IMG/VR virus record: IMGVR_UViG_3300047459_000093
Location: 1 to 27,569 of that record
Length of the DNA stretch: 27,569 nucleotides
Source of the DNA: a virus
Reading direction: 5' to 3' (one strand)
Made by a program: the position numbers and the translations under genes. Below are positions 1 through 8,527 of this stretch, one piece after another; within the stretch, counting starts at the first letter, position 1; the number at the start of each line of letters is the position of its first letter. The notes beneath the pieces were generated by a model that worked only from the letters and a program-made list of their open reading frames with translations, ran no database searches and was not told where the DNA came from.

Positions 1-3000
1 GAGCAACCGCAGTTTCTCTACCTTGAAGTATAAAATCCTCTTGGAAGATGTCTGTTCCATCTCTTGCGACCCTGTAATATAAGTCAAAGTCAGAAGCCGA
101 AGGTCTTAATGCAGCGAGTAGAACTTTCAGACCAACAGCACTTTCTGCAAGAGTCTGAACCGAAGTGGTATGTTTCGCAAGAGATGACCCACCAAACGCT
201 TCGGTTTCTGCGGTAAATGATAATGGAACATTGAATCCTGATGAAACGCTATTTGCTTGTCTGTCAATCTGGTTTCCGACACAAATCAATGATGCTCTTT
301 GTGCATCGATGATTGGTGAAACATCAGCACGATTTGTTGTCATATCAACTTTGAATGTAGTAGAACGAACCCCTGCACCCAATTCCGTAGTTTCATTTTG
401 TGGAGTAGCAATAAGTCTTGGACTATCAAATAGATTGGTGTCAAGTATTGCGATGTCACTATTAAAACTTGTATCTTTTTGGAAACGTGTTTCTGAACCC
501 GCCCATGATTTACCTGTGGTAAACTTTGCACTATATGTCAGATTTGTGTTGTCTGGGGTCAGTGTAGTGAACATCGGAATAACTTCATCAAACTGTATCT
601 GTTGGTCAACGGCAACATTGGTGCCACCGAAACGACCTGATGAGGTTGCATTAGCGCCTGCTTCAAATTTAATACCATAACCATCGGCGTGAGTAATAGC
701 TCTTGTGGCAACAATATTTGCACCAGTGATACCATTAACTGTATCTGCACTATCAATACCTTCGATATGAATATCGTCACCAACTTGGAAACCATGTCCA
801 TCAATCATTGCAGTAACAGTTGCATCACCGTTCTCAACATGGAATGGATTTTCTTTAAGAAGTTGTTTAGGCATATCGACATTTTCAAATACAGCAAAAC
901 CACCAGCAGTAGAGAAATCTGCCTTAAAGATTTTGAATGCAAGGTCTTTAGTCTGGTCAGGCTCCCATGTCGTTCCGTTTTGTGATTTGAACAATGAACC
1001 CATAGAAGGTTGACGAGAGATACGATTTTCAGTTGAACCTAATTCAAATGCATAGGTCTCTCCAACATACGCTTCATATTTTGTTGACTCTGCCAACAGA
1101 ACAATTGCATATTCCGTATCTGGATTCAAGAAGACTGGTTCATCGAATGTGAACGTTGTAGGTGCAGCAACAACCGCTGCCTGTGTCTGTGATGCAGGGA
1201 GACTCACTTCTGAACTTGGCGTCAGAAACTTCACCGCATTTGCAATGATGTCTGTTGCAGATGGTTGACCGTTTACCATTGGACGGATTTCCAAACGAAT
1301 AGGGATAACATCATCCTTACTCTTAAAATAAGTTTGAACTTTGGTTACGAATATACCATCTGGTTCTGTCACACGGAAGGATTGTGCGAGAGGGTCGCGT
1401 CCACGAACACGTTGAGTTTCTGTCCATCTACGAGTTCTTACCGTTGTGATACGAGTAGATGTAATAGTCTTCTGTCTTGTATCCAATGTTCCTTGTGCAG
1501 TATAAATTGCAGATGCAATTGATAATGCATTTGCATCATTATTTACACTAATATCAAGAAGTTTGAATTCTCTTTCGCCTGCCTTAAATCTCAAATCCTC
1601 ACGAGCTGGGATGAAGAAAGAACCTCGAATAGCACCATTCAAGTCAGATGTGAGAGTTGATTTACCTTCAGGGTGTTCTGCTGCTAACTTATGTCGGTCA
1701 CCATATTTCCAACCACCATTAGTTGAAGATGCAAATCTTTCGAATGATGTTTCAGTGCGAACATAGTCTGCAACAGGTGTTCCATCAAAGAATGCAAAGT
1801 ATTGCGTATTTGGACGGAGACCTTCTGCGTGGAAGAATATTTTACGAGCACGAATGAAAGGTAAGAATGTTAGCGAAACTGTGCGGTCACCAATTTCTTT
1901 CCTTACAGTCCTTTCGCCCACAACGATACGTTGTGAGAAACTTCTAACAATATTTCGACCTCTTCTTACAACAGAACCTTGAACTACACCGTTTCTATTC
2001 CAGTTAGCAACTCCGTTCCATCCATTCCAAATACCAGCATTAGGAATGAGACCGAATCCAAGAAGTGGTATCCAGAATGCACGACCCCACCAAAATGCAA
2101 TGAGACCTCTGCTTGCAGCAGTTCCTACCGCAAGATTACCCTCATTAACTGCTGCCAAAGTTTCTGTTGCAGTTTTGTTAATTACATTTGCGGGACGATA
2201 TTCTGTGTCAATCCATTCATCAGAAGCAGGAGAAAGTGTAAGTTCGCCTTCACCTGTAATAACAGCAAATGGGTTTACATTCTCTGTTCCTGATACCTGT
2301 GTTTGTGTAATTGCTTCTACATCTTGATATTTCAGATATACAGTATCACCCTTCAGAATAGTATTCGATGATGCAGCAGAGTCATATCGTAGTGTAACAT
2401 TTTTCTCAGTCTTTTGAGGTGATAAAGTTTCTGTTGATGGGTCAATACCCGCACGATACTCTGGACTTTGAACGTCTGAGAAAGTTCTGTCAGCGAAGTT
2501 ATCAACAAAGAAACCAGACTTAGTTCTTGGATTACCCGCAGAGTCTAAGACCAACAGAGCATCAGTGCCGACTTCAAGTAATGACAACGAGGTAACTTCT
2601 TCAAGTTTATCGACACGTTTTTCTAGTTTGCCAATATCGGCCATTGTAAATCTTTTTGCTCTAAGAACATTTGTTGCAACATCCGAATCATGCAGACCAT
2701 ATGCATTCAATTCTAACTCAAAAAGACCTAGAGTGTTTTCGGGAGTATCTGGAACTTGTGAACCAAATCCATTCTCACCCTGAATATTTTTCAGTTCTCC
2801 ATCTTTGGTAATCACAACCTTATCTGCACGAGGCATATAATATGTTACATCCCCTTGAAAAATATCACCATTGGTAGGCATTTCATTGACAGCAGCATCA
2901 CCACCAACAAACAATCCATCAGAGTCAACCGAAGAACGGAAGTCAATCACATCACGCAAGTTTACGGATTCCCGTGGGCCTGTTGCGAAGGATGGGATAT

Positions 3001-5071
3001 CTTCATAATCAACTTGACCAGTGTAAGAGTTCACGGAGAAGAAGTCGCCTGCACCGTGGGTAAAGTGTTTGAATCTTATGAAGGTATTATCAGAACCGCC
3101 GGGTGCAGTTGCACCACCATTAAGAATCAAACGACCATTATTATAAAACCCTGCTCTCTGACCATTATCAAGATAGTATTTACTTGATTGGTCTGCGCCA
3201 TTTGAATCTGTATCTTTAATTGAAACAATTTCAAAGATATCATTTTCATGAAGGTCGATATATTTACTTCCGTTACTATCTTCGGATATACCAGTAAAAG
3301 TTTTTGTGGTTTCAACCAATGTCTTTGTCCGAACTGATGGTTGTGCTTTATTAACTTTTGCATAAACTGTAACAGCTGAACCAATTGGTAAACCACTAAC
3401 GTTAACGCTTTGAGTTCCCGCAGCACCAATGGTTAGAGACGAAACGACATCACCACTAGAGTCAACAGTCGCAATGAATTGACCCGTATTAGCAAATGTC
3501 TCACCTGTAGCAGACAATGTAAGTTGAACAGTTCCACTAGCATTATTAGTTGGTATACTACTTGAATGAACAATTGTTCCATCGTCAGAAGTTCCAGTGA
3601 ACACACGTTGAACTTCAAAGTCTACATCAGTAATACTTTTAGGACGAGGGTCTGGTGTAGGGAATACAAGATTTACTTTATTCGATTCCTTGATTACTGC
3701 CTTACCATTTTCCAAAAGTGGTTGTGCAAAATCAGCTGTGCCTGTTCCGAATGATTTAACATCACGCAAAACTTTACCTAATAATAAGTTAATATCAAAA
3801 AGGTATATCTTGAAGTTTGACCCATCTTCTTCTACATATCTAACTCTTGCAGTGCCGAGCCCGTTGCCGCCAAACCCTGTTGCATCTTTAAGTCCAACAG
3901 TTTGGAATTGGTTTATATTGAGATTACCTTCCAATACATCACATATAAAATACTGACCATAGTTAACACCAACAACCTCATTTGTGCGTTCAACTTCTGC
4001 CCGAGGTTTTGGTATAGTTAACTTCGTAGGTTTTTCAGAACCAACGCGATATCCATTAAGATATGCAACACCCGAAGATACACTTGCAATGAAGTTTGTA
4101 TTGTTTGTCGCATCGTCAGCAAAATCAATAGTAAATGGGGACACGATATAATTACCCGATTCTTCGGCCGTTCTTTGCGCTAATACTTCGGTAATTTTAT
4201 TGTAATCATCTGTTCCGCTTACTTGGTCAACGATATTACCATCGACTACATCACAATAGTAAACAAAGTTTTCATCACTTGCAACTTGGTCTTTTGTTGT
4301 TAAAGTAAGTTGAATACGATATCGGTCTGCGCCCGGCGAAGATAAGTTTGGTGTAGCACCTTGATTATCAAACAACTCATTTGTATCACTGGTTGTAACA
4401 ATATCTTCTGTTACTTTGAAACCAATAACTTTTGAAGGTAGTCGCGAGTATTTCGATAGAATTAAACTTTGTTCTTTTGCAAATACAAAATGACCACGAA
4501 CAAAAAAGTCACCAGATGAATTAGAAATTTGACAACCGCGACCAATAGCGGGGTTTGATGCGGTGTTGGTTGACTGAACAGTTAGAGTCTCACCGCCGCC
4601 TGATATAGTTTCACCTGACTTATAACGAACTGGGTTTTCTCCAACTTCACCACCAGAAGTATTAACATACTGAACATAAAGTGTTGCAGGGTCAGAACCC
4701 TCTGCCTCGACAACCTCAAGAACTCGTGCGACAACATTAGAATTGGCACCAGTAAATTCTACACCAATCAAACCACCATTTGCTTCAAGCGCATTTGCGC
4801 CAGCTGGTAATGCATTAGTGTTTGTGTTTAGTTTTACAAACTCATAGTTCGTATTAATTGTAGGGCCGCCAGGATTTACCGATGCACCATCCTTAAAGAT
4901 GTTGCGACCAAATCTACCAATCTCTTCCTGAATAATTGTTTGTGATTGAGTAAGTTCTCTCGCTTGTAGCGCCCGACCACTATTAAACAGGATACGGTGA
5001 TAGTTATCACTATCCTTAAAATCATCCTTGTATGTGGATGAAAATACATTTTCTGTAAACGTTCTTGGCAT
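1..5071 (-). CDS. DUF4815-type virion structural protein, 3' end outside window
   Basis: An open frame runs without a stop from ATG at 5071 to the left edge, giving at least 1690 codons; the C-terminus is missing. The N-terminus (MPRTFTENVF, then RALQARELTQSQ at about residues 30-45) and a conserved block near residue 810 (MADIGKLEKRVDKLEEV) match the DUF4815 structural proteins of marine T4-like phages. Later blocks include FIPF/FLPFIRAR, GLRPNTQYFAFFDG and DGIFVTKVQTYF, also typical of that protein. A tryptophan-rich segment lies near residues 980-1030. The start has an AAGG Shine-Dalgarno sequence about 8 nt upstream and lies 10 nt after gp8. By position it takes the place of T4 gp9/gp10 at the baseplate rim. 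It is probably a baseplate-to-fibre or fibre protein, but its exact role is inferred. Confidence 0.8.
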   Translation of the reverse strand, partial: MPRTFTENVFSSTYKDDFKDSDNYHRILFNSGRALQARELTQSQTIIQEEIGRFGRNIFKDGASVNPGGPTINTNYEFVKLNTNTNALPAGANALEANGGLIGVEFTGANSNVVARVLEVVEAEGSDPATLYVQYVNTSGGEVGENPVRYKSGETISGGGETLTVQSTNTASNPAIGRGCQISNSSGDFFVRGHFVFAKEQSLILSKYSRLPSKVIGFKVTEDIVTTSDTNELFDNQGATPNLSSPGADRYRIQLTLTTKDQVASDENFVYYCDVVDGNIVDQVSGTDDYNKITEVLAQRTAEESGNYIVSPFTIDFADDATNNTNFIASVSSGVAYLNGYRVGSEKPTKLTIPKPRAEVERTNEVVGVNYGQYFICDVLEGNLNINQFQTVGLKDATGFGGNGLGTARVRYVEEDGSNFKIYLFDINLLLGKVLRDVKSFGTGTADFAQPLLENGKAVIKESNKVNLVFPTPDPRPKSITDVDFEVQRVFTGTSDDGTIVHSSSIPTNNASGTVQLTLSATGETFANTGQFIATVDSSGDVVSSLTIGAAGTQSVNVSGLPIGSAVTVYAKVNKAQPSVRTKTLVETTKTFTGISEDSNGSKYIDLHENDIFEIVSIKDTDSNGADQSSKYYLDNGQRAGFYNNGRLILNGGATAPGGSDNTFIRFKHFTHGAGDFFSVNSYTGQVDYEDIPSFATGPRESVNLRDVIDFRSSVDSDGLFVGGDAAVNEMPTNGDIFQGDVTYYMPRADKVVITKDGELKNIQGENGFGSQVPDTPENTLGLFELELNAYGLHDSDVATNVLRAKRFTMADIGKLEKRVDKLEEVTSLSLLEVGTDALLVLDSAGNPRTKSGFFVDNFADRTFSDVQSPEYRAGIDPSTETLSPQKTEKNVTLRYDSAASSNTILKGDTVYLKYQDVEAITQTQVSGTENVNPFAVITGEGELTLSPASDEWIDTEYRPANVINKTATETLAAVNEGNLAVGTAASRGLIAFWWGRAFWIPLLGFGLIPNAGIWNGWNGVANWNRNGVVQGSVVRRGRNIVRSFSQRIVVGERTVRKEIGDRTVSLTFLPFIRARKIFFHAEGLRPNTQYFAFFDGTPVADYVRTETSFERFASSTNGGWKYGDRHKLAAEHPEGKSTLTSDLNGAIRGSFFIPAREDLRFKAGEREFKLLDISVNNDANALSIASAIYTAQGTLDTRQKTITSTRITTVRTRRWTETQRVRGRDPLAQSFRVTEPDGIFVTKVQTYFKSKDDVIPIRLEIRPMVNGQPSATDIIANAVKFLTPSSEVSLPASQTQAAVVAAPTTFTFDEPVFLNPDTEYAIVLLAESTKYEAYVGETYAFELGSTENRISRQPSMGSLFKSQNGTTWEPDQTKDLAFKIFKADFSTAGGFAVFENVDMPKQLLKENPFHVENGDATVTAMIDGHGFQVGDDIHIEGIDSADTVNGITGANIVATRAITHADGYGIKFEAGANATSSGRFGGTNVAVDQQIQFDEVIPMFTTLTPDNTNLTYSAKFTTGKSWAGSETRFQKDTSFNSDIAILDTNLFDSPRLIATPQNETTELGAGVRSTTFKVDMTTNRADVSPIIDAQRASLICVGNQIDRQANSVSSGFNVPLSFTAETEAFGGSSLAKHTTSVQTLAESAVGLKVLLAALRPSASDFDLYYRVARDGTDIFQEDFILQGRETAVA

Positions 5072-5081
5072 CGGTATTACC

Positions 5082-6440
5082 TTAAATTTGAATTACGATT
5101 TTTATATCTTCTGTTTGGTCAGTTGCGCGAGTAACTGATGCGCGATTATCAATATATAGAACATCACCCGTTAGAATATCTACTTCAGGATTTATGTATG
5201 GAGCAAAAGAAGCATTCAATACGCCTGCACCATTACCATCGGTTTCAGTGATGTTTTCACCTGAATCAAAGTTACCAAATCCTGTCTCCGCTGTTTGGTG
5301 ATACCAAATATTCGCAGAATCGACTTTATCAATAAGTGCCTTGACATTAGATGTTGAACCCTGAATAGTATTGTCTGCGGTAAATCCTGTGTTCACACTT
5401 GAAAGTCTTAATTGTTTTAACGCAATACCTGTTGACCCAGTAAATAAGGTAGACCCAGAACTATCTTGAATATTTCTGATAAGACCTACTTGACGGAAAT
5501 CGTTACCGACAATGAAGTCTCCAGTTTCAGTTCCACTAGGTTTACTGTTAAACATGACTGCGGTGGAGCGAAGGTCATCTCGAGCGTCACCACCAAGTCC
5601 AAGAGGTGTTGCTAGAATTGGTCGTATTTTTGCGGGTTTGGTTGGTGAACCACCGCCCGTAACGGATACTGTTGCATAGTCATAACCTGAACCAAATGTA
5701 TAATTACCAGAACTATCAATTAGTTCTACCTTAGTTACCTGACCACCATTCTCTGTTGCGCCTGCTTTTGCTTTTGTGCCATTTCCATTCACTTCGATGG
5801 TTGGGTTACCAGAGTATCCAGCGCCACCAGAGTCAATTGCATATCCAATAATCTGACCAACTATTGCGTTATTTTGAACTGTCTTTTGTTCAATGTCAGC
5901 AGAAGGAGAATCTGAGTCAGTTGTTCCAATTAATTTGACGGGAAGGAAGTTGGCAGAAATAAATTTGTTAGCATCCAATGCACCAATAGAATATAGGAAC
6001 TTCCAAATGTAACCATCAGCGGTATCGAATGGCGTTCCATCTGTGCCACCTGTCGGTTGAACTGTAGAAACCTGTGCATTACCAGAGACATCTTTTGATT
6101 GTTGAATACACAGATAAACTTGGTTATTGTCATTCATAACGTAGTATGTTTGAGTAGGATATCCTACTTGGATATCATCATATGGAGAATAAATTGCACC
6201 AGATGACCAGTTGAAACGAGGAACAACAAAGGAAGTATCAATAATATTTTTTACCGATTGGAGTCCAAGACGGAAGTTTCTATCTTCTACCAGATTGTTA
6301 AGAGCAGTGGGCGCAACATCAGAGTCATTCCAATCTTCTGAACGACCAATAGCTGCATAATATCTACTAGAAGAATCAGCAAAATCTGTCAACAAATCTG
6401 TTATAACTTGTTTTTTAATTCTGTTTGTTACAATCGCCAT
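5082..6440 (-). CDS. gp8: Baseplate wedge subunit gp8
   Basis: This 452-residue protein shares the landmarks of T4 gp8 (334 residues) from end to end: IGRSEDW at 31-37 (T4 FGRSEPW), VPRFNW at 73-78 (T4 IPRRDW), DGYIWKFLY at 142-150 (T4 DGYVWEYLF), and a C-terminal block at 425-452 with GDVLYIDNR and DQTEDIKI (T4 GEMIYMENR and DQTEEINI). gp8 is a wedge protein that helps form the six arms of the baseplate. The extra length is mainly a Gly-rich insertion at about 203-263 with two GG/GSGY-type repeats. An AGGA Shine-Dalgarno sequence lies 7 nt before the ATG. It sits between a fibre-like gene and the DUF4815 gene, as part of the wedge cluster. Confidence 0.88.
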   Translation of the reverse strand: MAIVTNRIKKQVITDLLTDFADSSSRYYAAIGRSEDWNDSDVAPTALNNLVEDRNFRLGLQSVKNIIDTSFVVPRFNWSSGAIYSPYDDIQVGYPTQTYYVMNDNNQVYLCIQQSKDVSGNAQVSTVQPTGGTDGTPFDTADGYIWKFLYSIGALDANKFISANFLPVKLIGTTDSDSPSADIEQKTVQNNAIVGQIIGYAIDSGGAGYSGNPTIEVNGNGTKAKAGATENGGQVTKVELIDSSGNYTFGSGYDYATVSVTGGGSPTKPAKIRPILATPLGLGGDARDDLRSTAVMFNSKPSGTETGDFIVGNDFRQVGLIRNIQDSSGSTLFTGSTGIALKQLRLSSVNTGFTADNTIQGSTSNVKALIDKVDSANIWYHQTAETGFGNFDSGENITETDGNGAGVLNASFAPYINPEVDILTGDVLYIDNRASVTRATDQTEDIKIVIQI

Positions 6441-6455
6441 TTTATTATCCTACGC

Positions 6456-7487
6456 TTACGCTGTTGTTGTCCCGTTGTTTCCAACAATAAACCATTTACT
6501 TGCTGTTGTATTCCATATTAGTTGACACCCCTGTCCTATAGTAAACTTAATAAACCCAGCAGCAGAATCTACACCCTGAATGTTTGATGCGCCGCCCGCT
6601 GGCGTGAGATGAACTTCACCCGCCCCAATATTACTGAAGTATTTAGACTCTGCCTGAATCGTTCCATCACCAAGAGTAGGGTTGATAAAACTACCAGAGT
6701 TAAACACTGTTAGGGGTTGATTTAAGTTGACCGCAGTGGTGGATGCTACATCAGTTCCTTTTTCAAATACAATCTTATTTGTAAACGTGATACCACCAGT
6801 TCCCTTTGCACTTAAATTGAGACTAACATTAGTATCATCACCATCGACATCGATAGTTGGGCCAGTAGTAGTTGCAGAGTTTGTCAGTGTTATGAAATTG
6901 ACTGCACTTGAAGTTTTGTTGAATTGTAAATACTCGTTATCTGAACTATCAAAGAATTTTGAACCGCCATCTATACCACCAACTACTGGATTGTTAACAT
7001 TTAACCCATTAATTGTTTTATTACTAAGAGTCTGAGTTGCATCTGCAAACACGAATGTGTCGTTTGTTGACAGTGACGGAATAGTGATATTACGATTTGC
7101 AGATAAATTACCAACCACAACATTGTAACTATGACTAGAGTCATTATCTTTAATAGAAGGAGTAGTCAACGAAGGACTTAAAATAGTTTTGTTAGTCAAA
7201 GTCTGAGCGCAAGAGTCAAGAATAAGTGTCCCGCCATCATTAGGAACATACACATAATTATCAGCGGTAGGTTCTACCGCAACCATATATGTTTCGTTAC
7301 TGTCTGCAACCTGACCTTCAAAGACCACACCCACATTTGATAGACTTACGATTGCAGCTGCAGAATCACCACCGATACTCTGGTAGAGTTCAGTAAAGTT
7401 CTCATTAATCTTTTGGGCAGCGGTGCGGAGGGTATCACCCGTTCCGTCATTTGCTGTAGTGCCTCTGTTTAATGTTTGTCTTGCCAT
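6456..7487 (-). CDS. Tail-fibre-like structural protein
   Basis: This 343-residue protein begins with a block common to marine T4-like fibre or structural proteins (LNRGTTANDGTGDTLR, then AAQKINENFTELY at about 4-35). The middle carries fibre-type repeats: QTLTNKTILSPSLTTPSI and TQTLSNKTINGLNVNNP. The C-terminus (IWNTTASKWFIVGN) resembles a small beta-domain cap. It is rich in Asn, Thr, Ser and Gly, low in charge, and has no enzymatic motif. A late-promoter box lies 22 nt upstream of the start codon, so it may begin a separate late transcript that also carries gp8 and the DUF4815 gene. It lies between the gp6 group and gp8, an unusual place for a fibre gene compared with T4. Whether it is a short fibre, a fibre connector or a baseplate decoration cannot be decided from sequence alone. 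Confidence 0.7.
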   Translation of the reverse strand: MARQTLNRGTTANDGTGDTLRTAAQKINENFTELYQSIGGDSAAAIVSLSNVGVVFEGQVADSNETYMVAVEPTADNYVYVPNDGGTLILDSCAQTLTNKTILSPSLTTPSIKDNDSSHSYNVVVGNLSANRNITIPSLSTNDTFVFADATQTLSNKTINGLNVNNPVVGGIDGGSKFFDSSDNEYLQFNKTSSAVNFITLTNSATTTGPTIDVDGDDTNVSLNLSAKGTGGITFTNKIVFEKGTDVASTTAVNLNQPLTVFNSGSFINPTLGDGTIQAESKYFSNIGAGEVHLTPAGGASNIQGVDSAAGFIKFTIGQGCQLIWNTTASKWFIVGNNGTTTA

Positions 7488-7509
7488 TTTATAGTCCGTT
7501 TGTTTTAAC

Positions 7510-7517
7510 TATTTATA
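7510..7517 (-). promoter_or_regulatory. T4-type late promoter box TATAAATA
   Basis: An exact TATAAATA on the minus strand lies in the 41-nt gap between the genes starting at 8527 and 7487. In T4 the box covers about -13 to -6, so transcription should start near 7504, leaving a leader of about 17 nt before the fibre-like gene. The upstream gene ends at 7529, so the box is intergenic. Confidence 0.7.
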
Positions 7518-7528
7518 AGGTTTATCGG

Positions 7529-8527
7529 TTAAAGAGTGAAACTTTTTAAGTATTGGTCAGAGTCAGCACTGAAATGTTGGTGTTTGTCTTGGTCTAAAGT
7601 CTCGAAGAACAAGTTGTTTGACAAGTCCATACCGTTTGTTCCAACTTCATCTGAATCGTCAAATGTTGGTGAAGATGCAATTTGCGCTTCACGCAACGAT
7701 GAATATTGATTATTGATAGTTTGGATAGTTTGTAAATCAAACCCTTCCATATTTGTCAATTCTGCATTGATGCGACTGAATACGCCTGCTGAATCTGTAT
7801 TTAGGTCATCCACAATAGAGGTCAAATCTGTTACTCCTGTATCGCCAAATAATCCTGTTGCCTCGACCACAATAGGTGGTGCTTCAGAAGGCACAACAAG
7901 AGGAGCAGTCAATTCATCAGTAACACTCGATACAATCTGCACCTCCGAACCAATGAACATACCCGCAGGGTGAACGAATAATTTATATGGTTCTCTCCAC
8001 TCGTTAAATGAGATGTCAGACTTTACCTGAATCGCAAATGTCTGAAACAATTTATTATCTGTCAAGAACTTCTGTGATTCCAATCCAATTTGAGAGTCAG
8101 TTTCTCCTACCTTGAATACGTTCTCTTTTGTGTAAATAATATCTGGGTCAACACCAAAGAAAGTTCGGAAGAACTGTTGAATAGAATATTTTGTTCCCTT
8201 TGAACGATACAGAGTGTTAGAATATTTTGCAGCAGCACGTTTATCAGTAAACCCTTCAAAGTATGATTGACCCAATAGGAGTTCATCTTCAATATATGAA
8301 AGAAGGTCTAAATCAGTCTGTGTAATATCACGAGAGTAAAACAGGTCATCTGCAAGACGAGAAGGTGCGTTATCATCATCTTCAAAATTATAATACTGTT
8401 CAAGAAGTGTAATGAGTTTTGGATACTCTGTCTTGAAGAATTCAGGTAGAACTTGAGTAATCTTGTTATCAGAAAAAACAAGCTCTCTTCTACCTAAATC
8501 TCTTAAAGTATCGTTTTGTTTACCCAT
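7529..8527 (-). CDS. Baseplate wedge-region structural protein, gp7 position
   Basis: This 332-residue protein starts at an ATG that overlaps the gp6 stop codon (TAATG), with GGAG about 10 nt upstream, so it is coupled to gp6 translation. The first 200 residues form the more conserved-looking part (VLPEFFKTEYPKLITLLEQYY near 25-45, RSKGTKYSIQQFFRTFFGVDP near 108-128, then EWREPYKLFVHPAGMF near 178-193). The C-terminal third is acidic and Ser/Thr-rich. Similar proteins follow gp6 in marine T4-like phages and are annotated as structural. By position it lies where T4 has gp7, but T4 gp7 has over 1000 residues, so equivalence is only positional. No catalytic motif was seen. Confidence 0.6.
   Translation of the reverse strand: MGKQNDTLRDLGRRELVFSDNKITQVLPEFFKTEYPKLITLLEQYYNFEDDDNAPSRLADDLFYSRDITQTDLDLLSYIEDELLLGQSYFEGFTDKRAAAKYSNTLYRSKGTKYSIQQFFRTFFGVDPDIIYTKENVFKVGETDSQIGLESQKFLTDNKLFQTFAIQVKSDISFNEWREPYKLFVHPAGMFIGSEVQIVSSVTDELTAPLVVPSEAPPIVVEATGLFGDTGVTDLTSIVDDLNTDSAGVFSRINAELTNMEGFDLQTIQTINNQYSSLREAQIASSPTFDDSDEVGTNGMDLSNNLFFETLDQDKHQHFSADSDQYLKSFTL

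Noticed and set aside
165-3956. Many plus-strand open frames of 60-170 codons across the left 4 kb
   Set aside because: They are antisense shadows of the long DUF4815 frame; they lack ribosome binding sites and have odd, Ser/Cys-rich composition.
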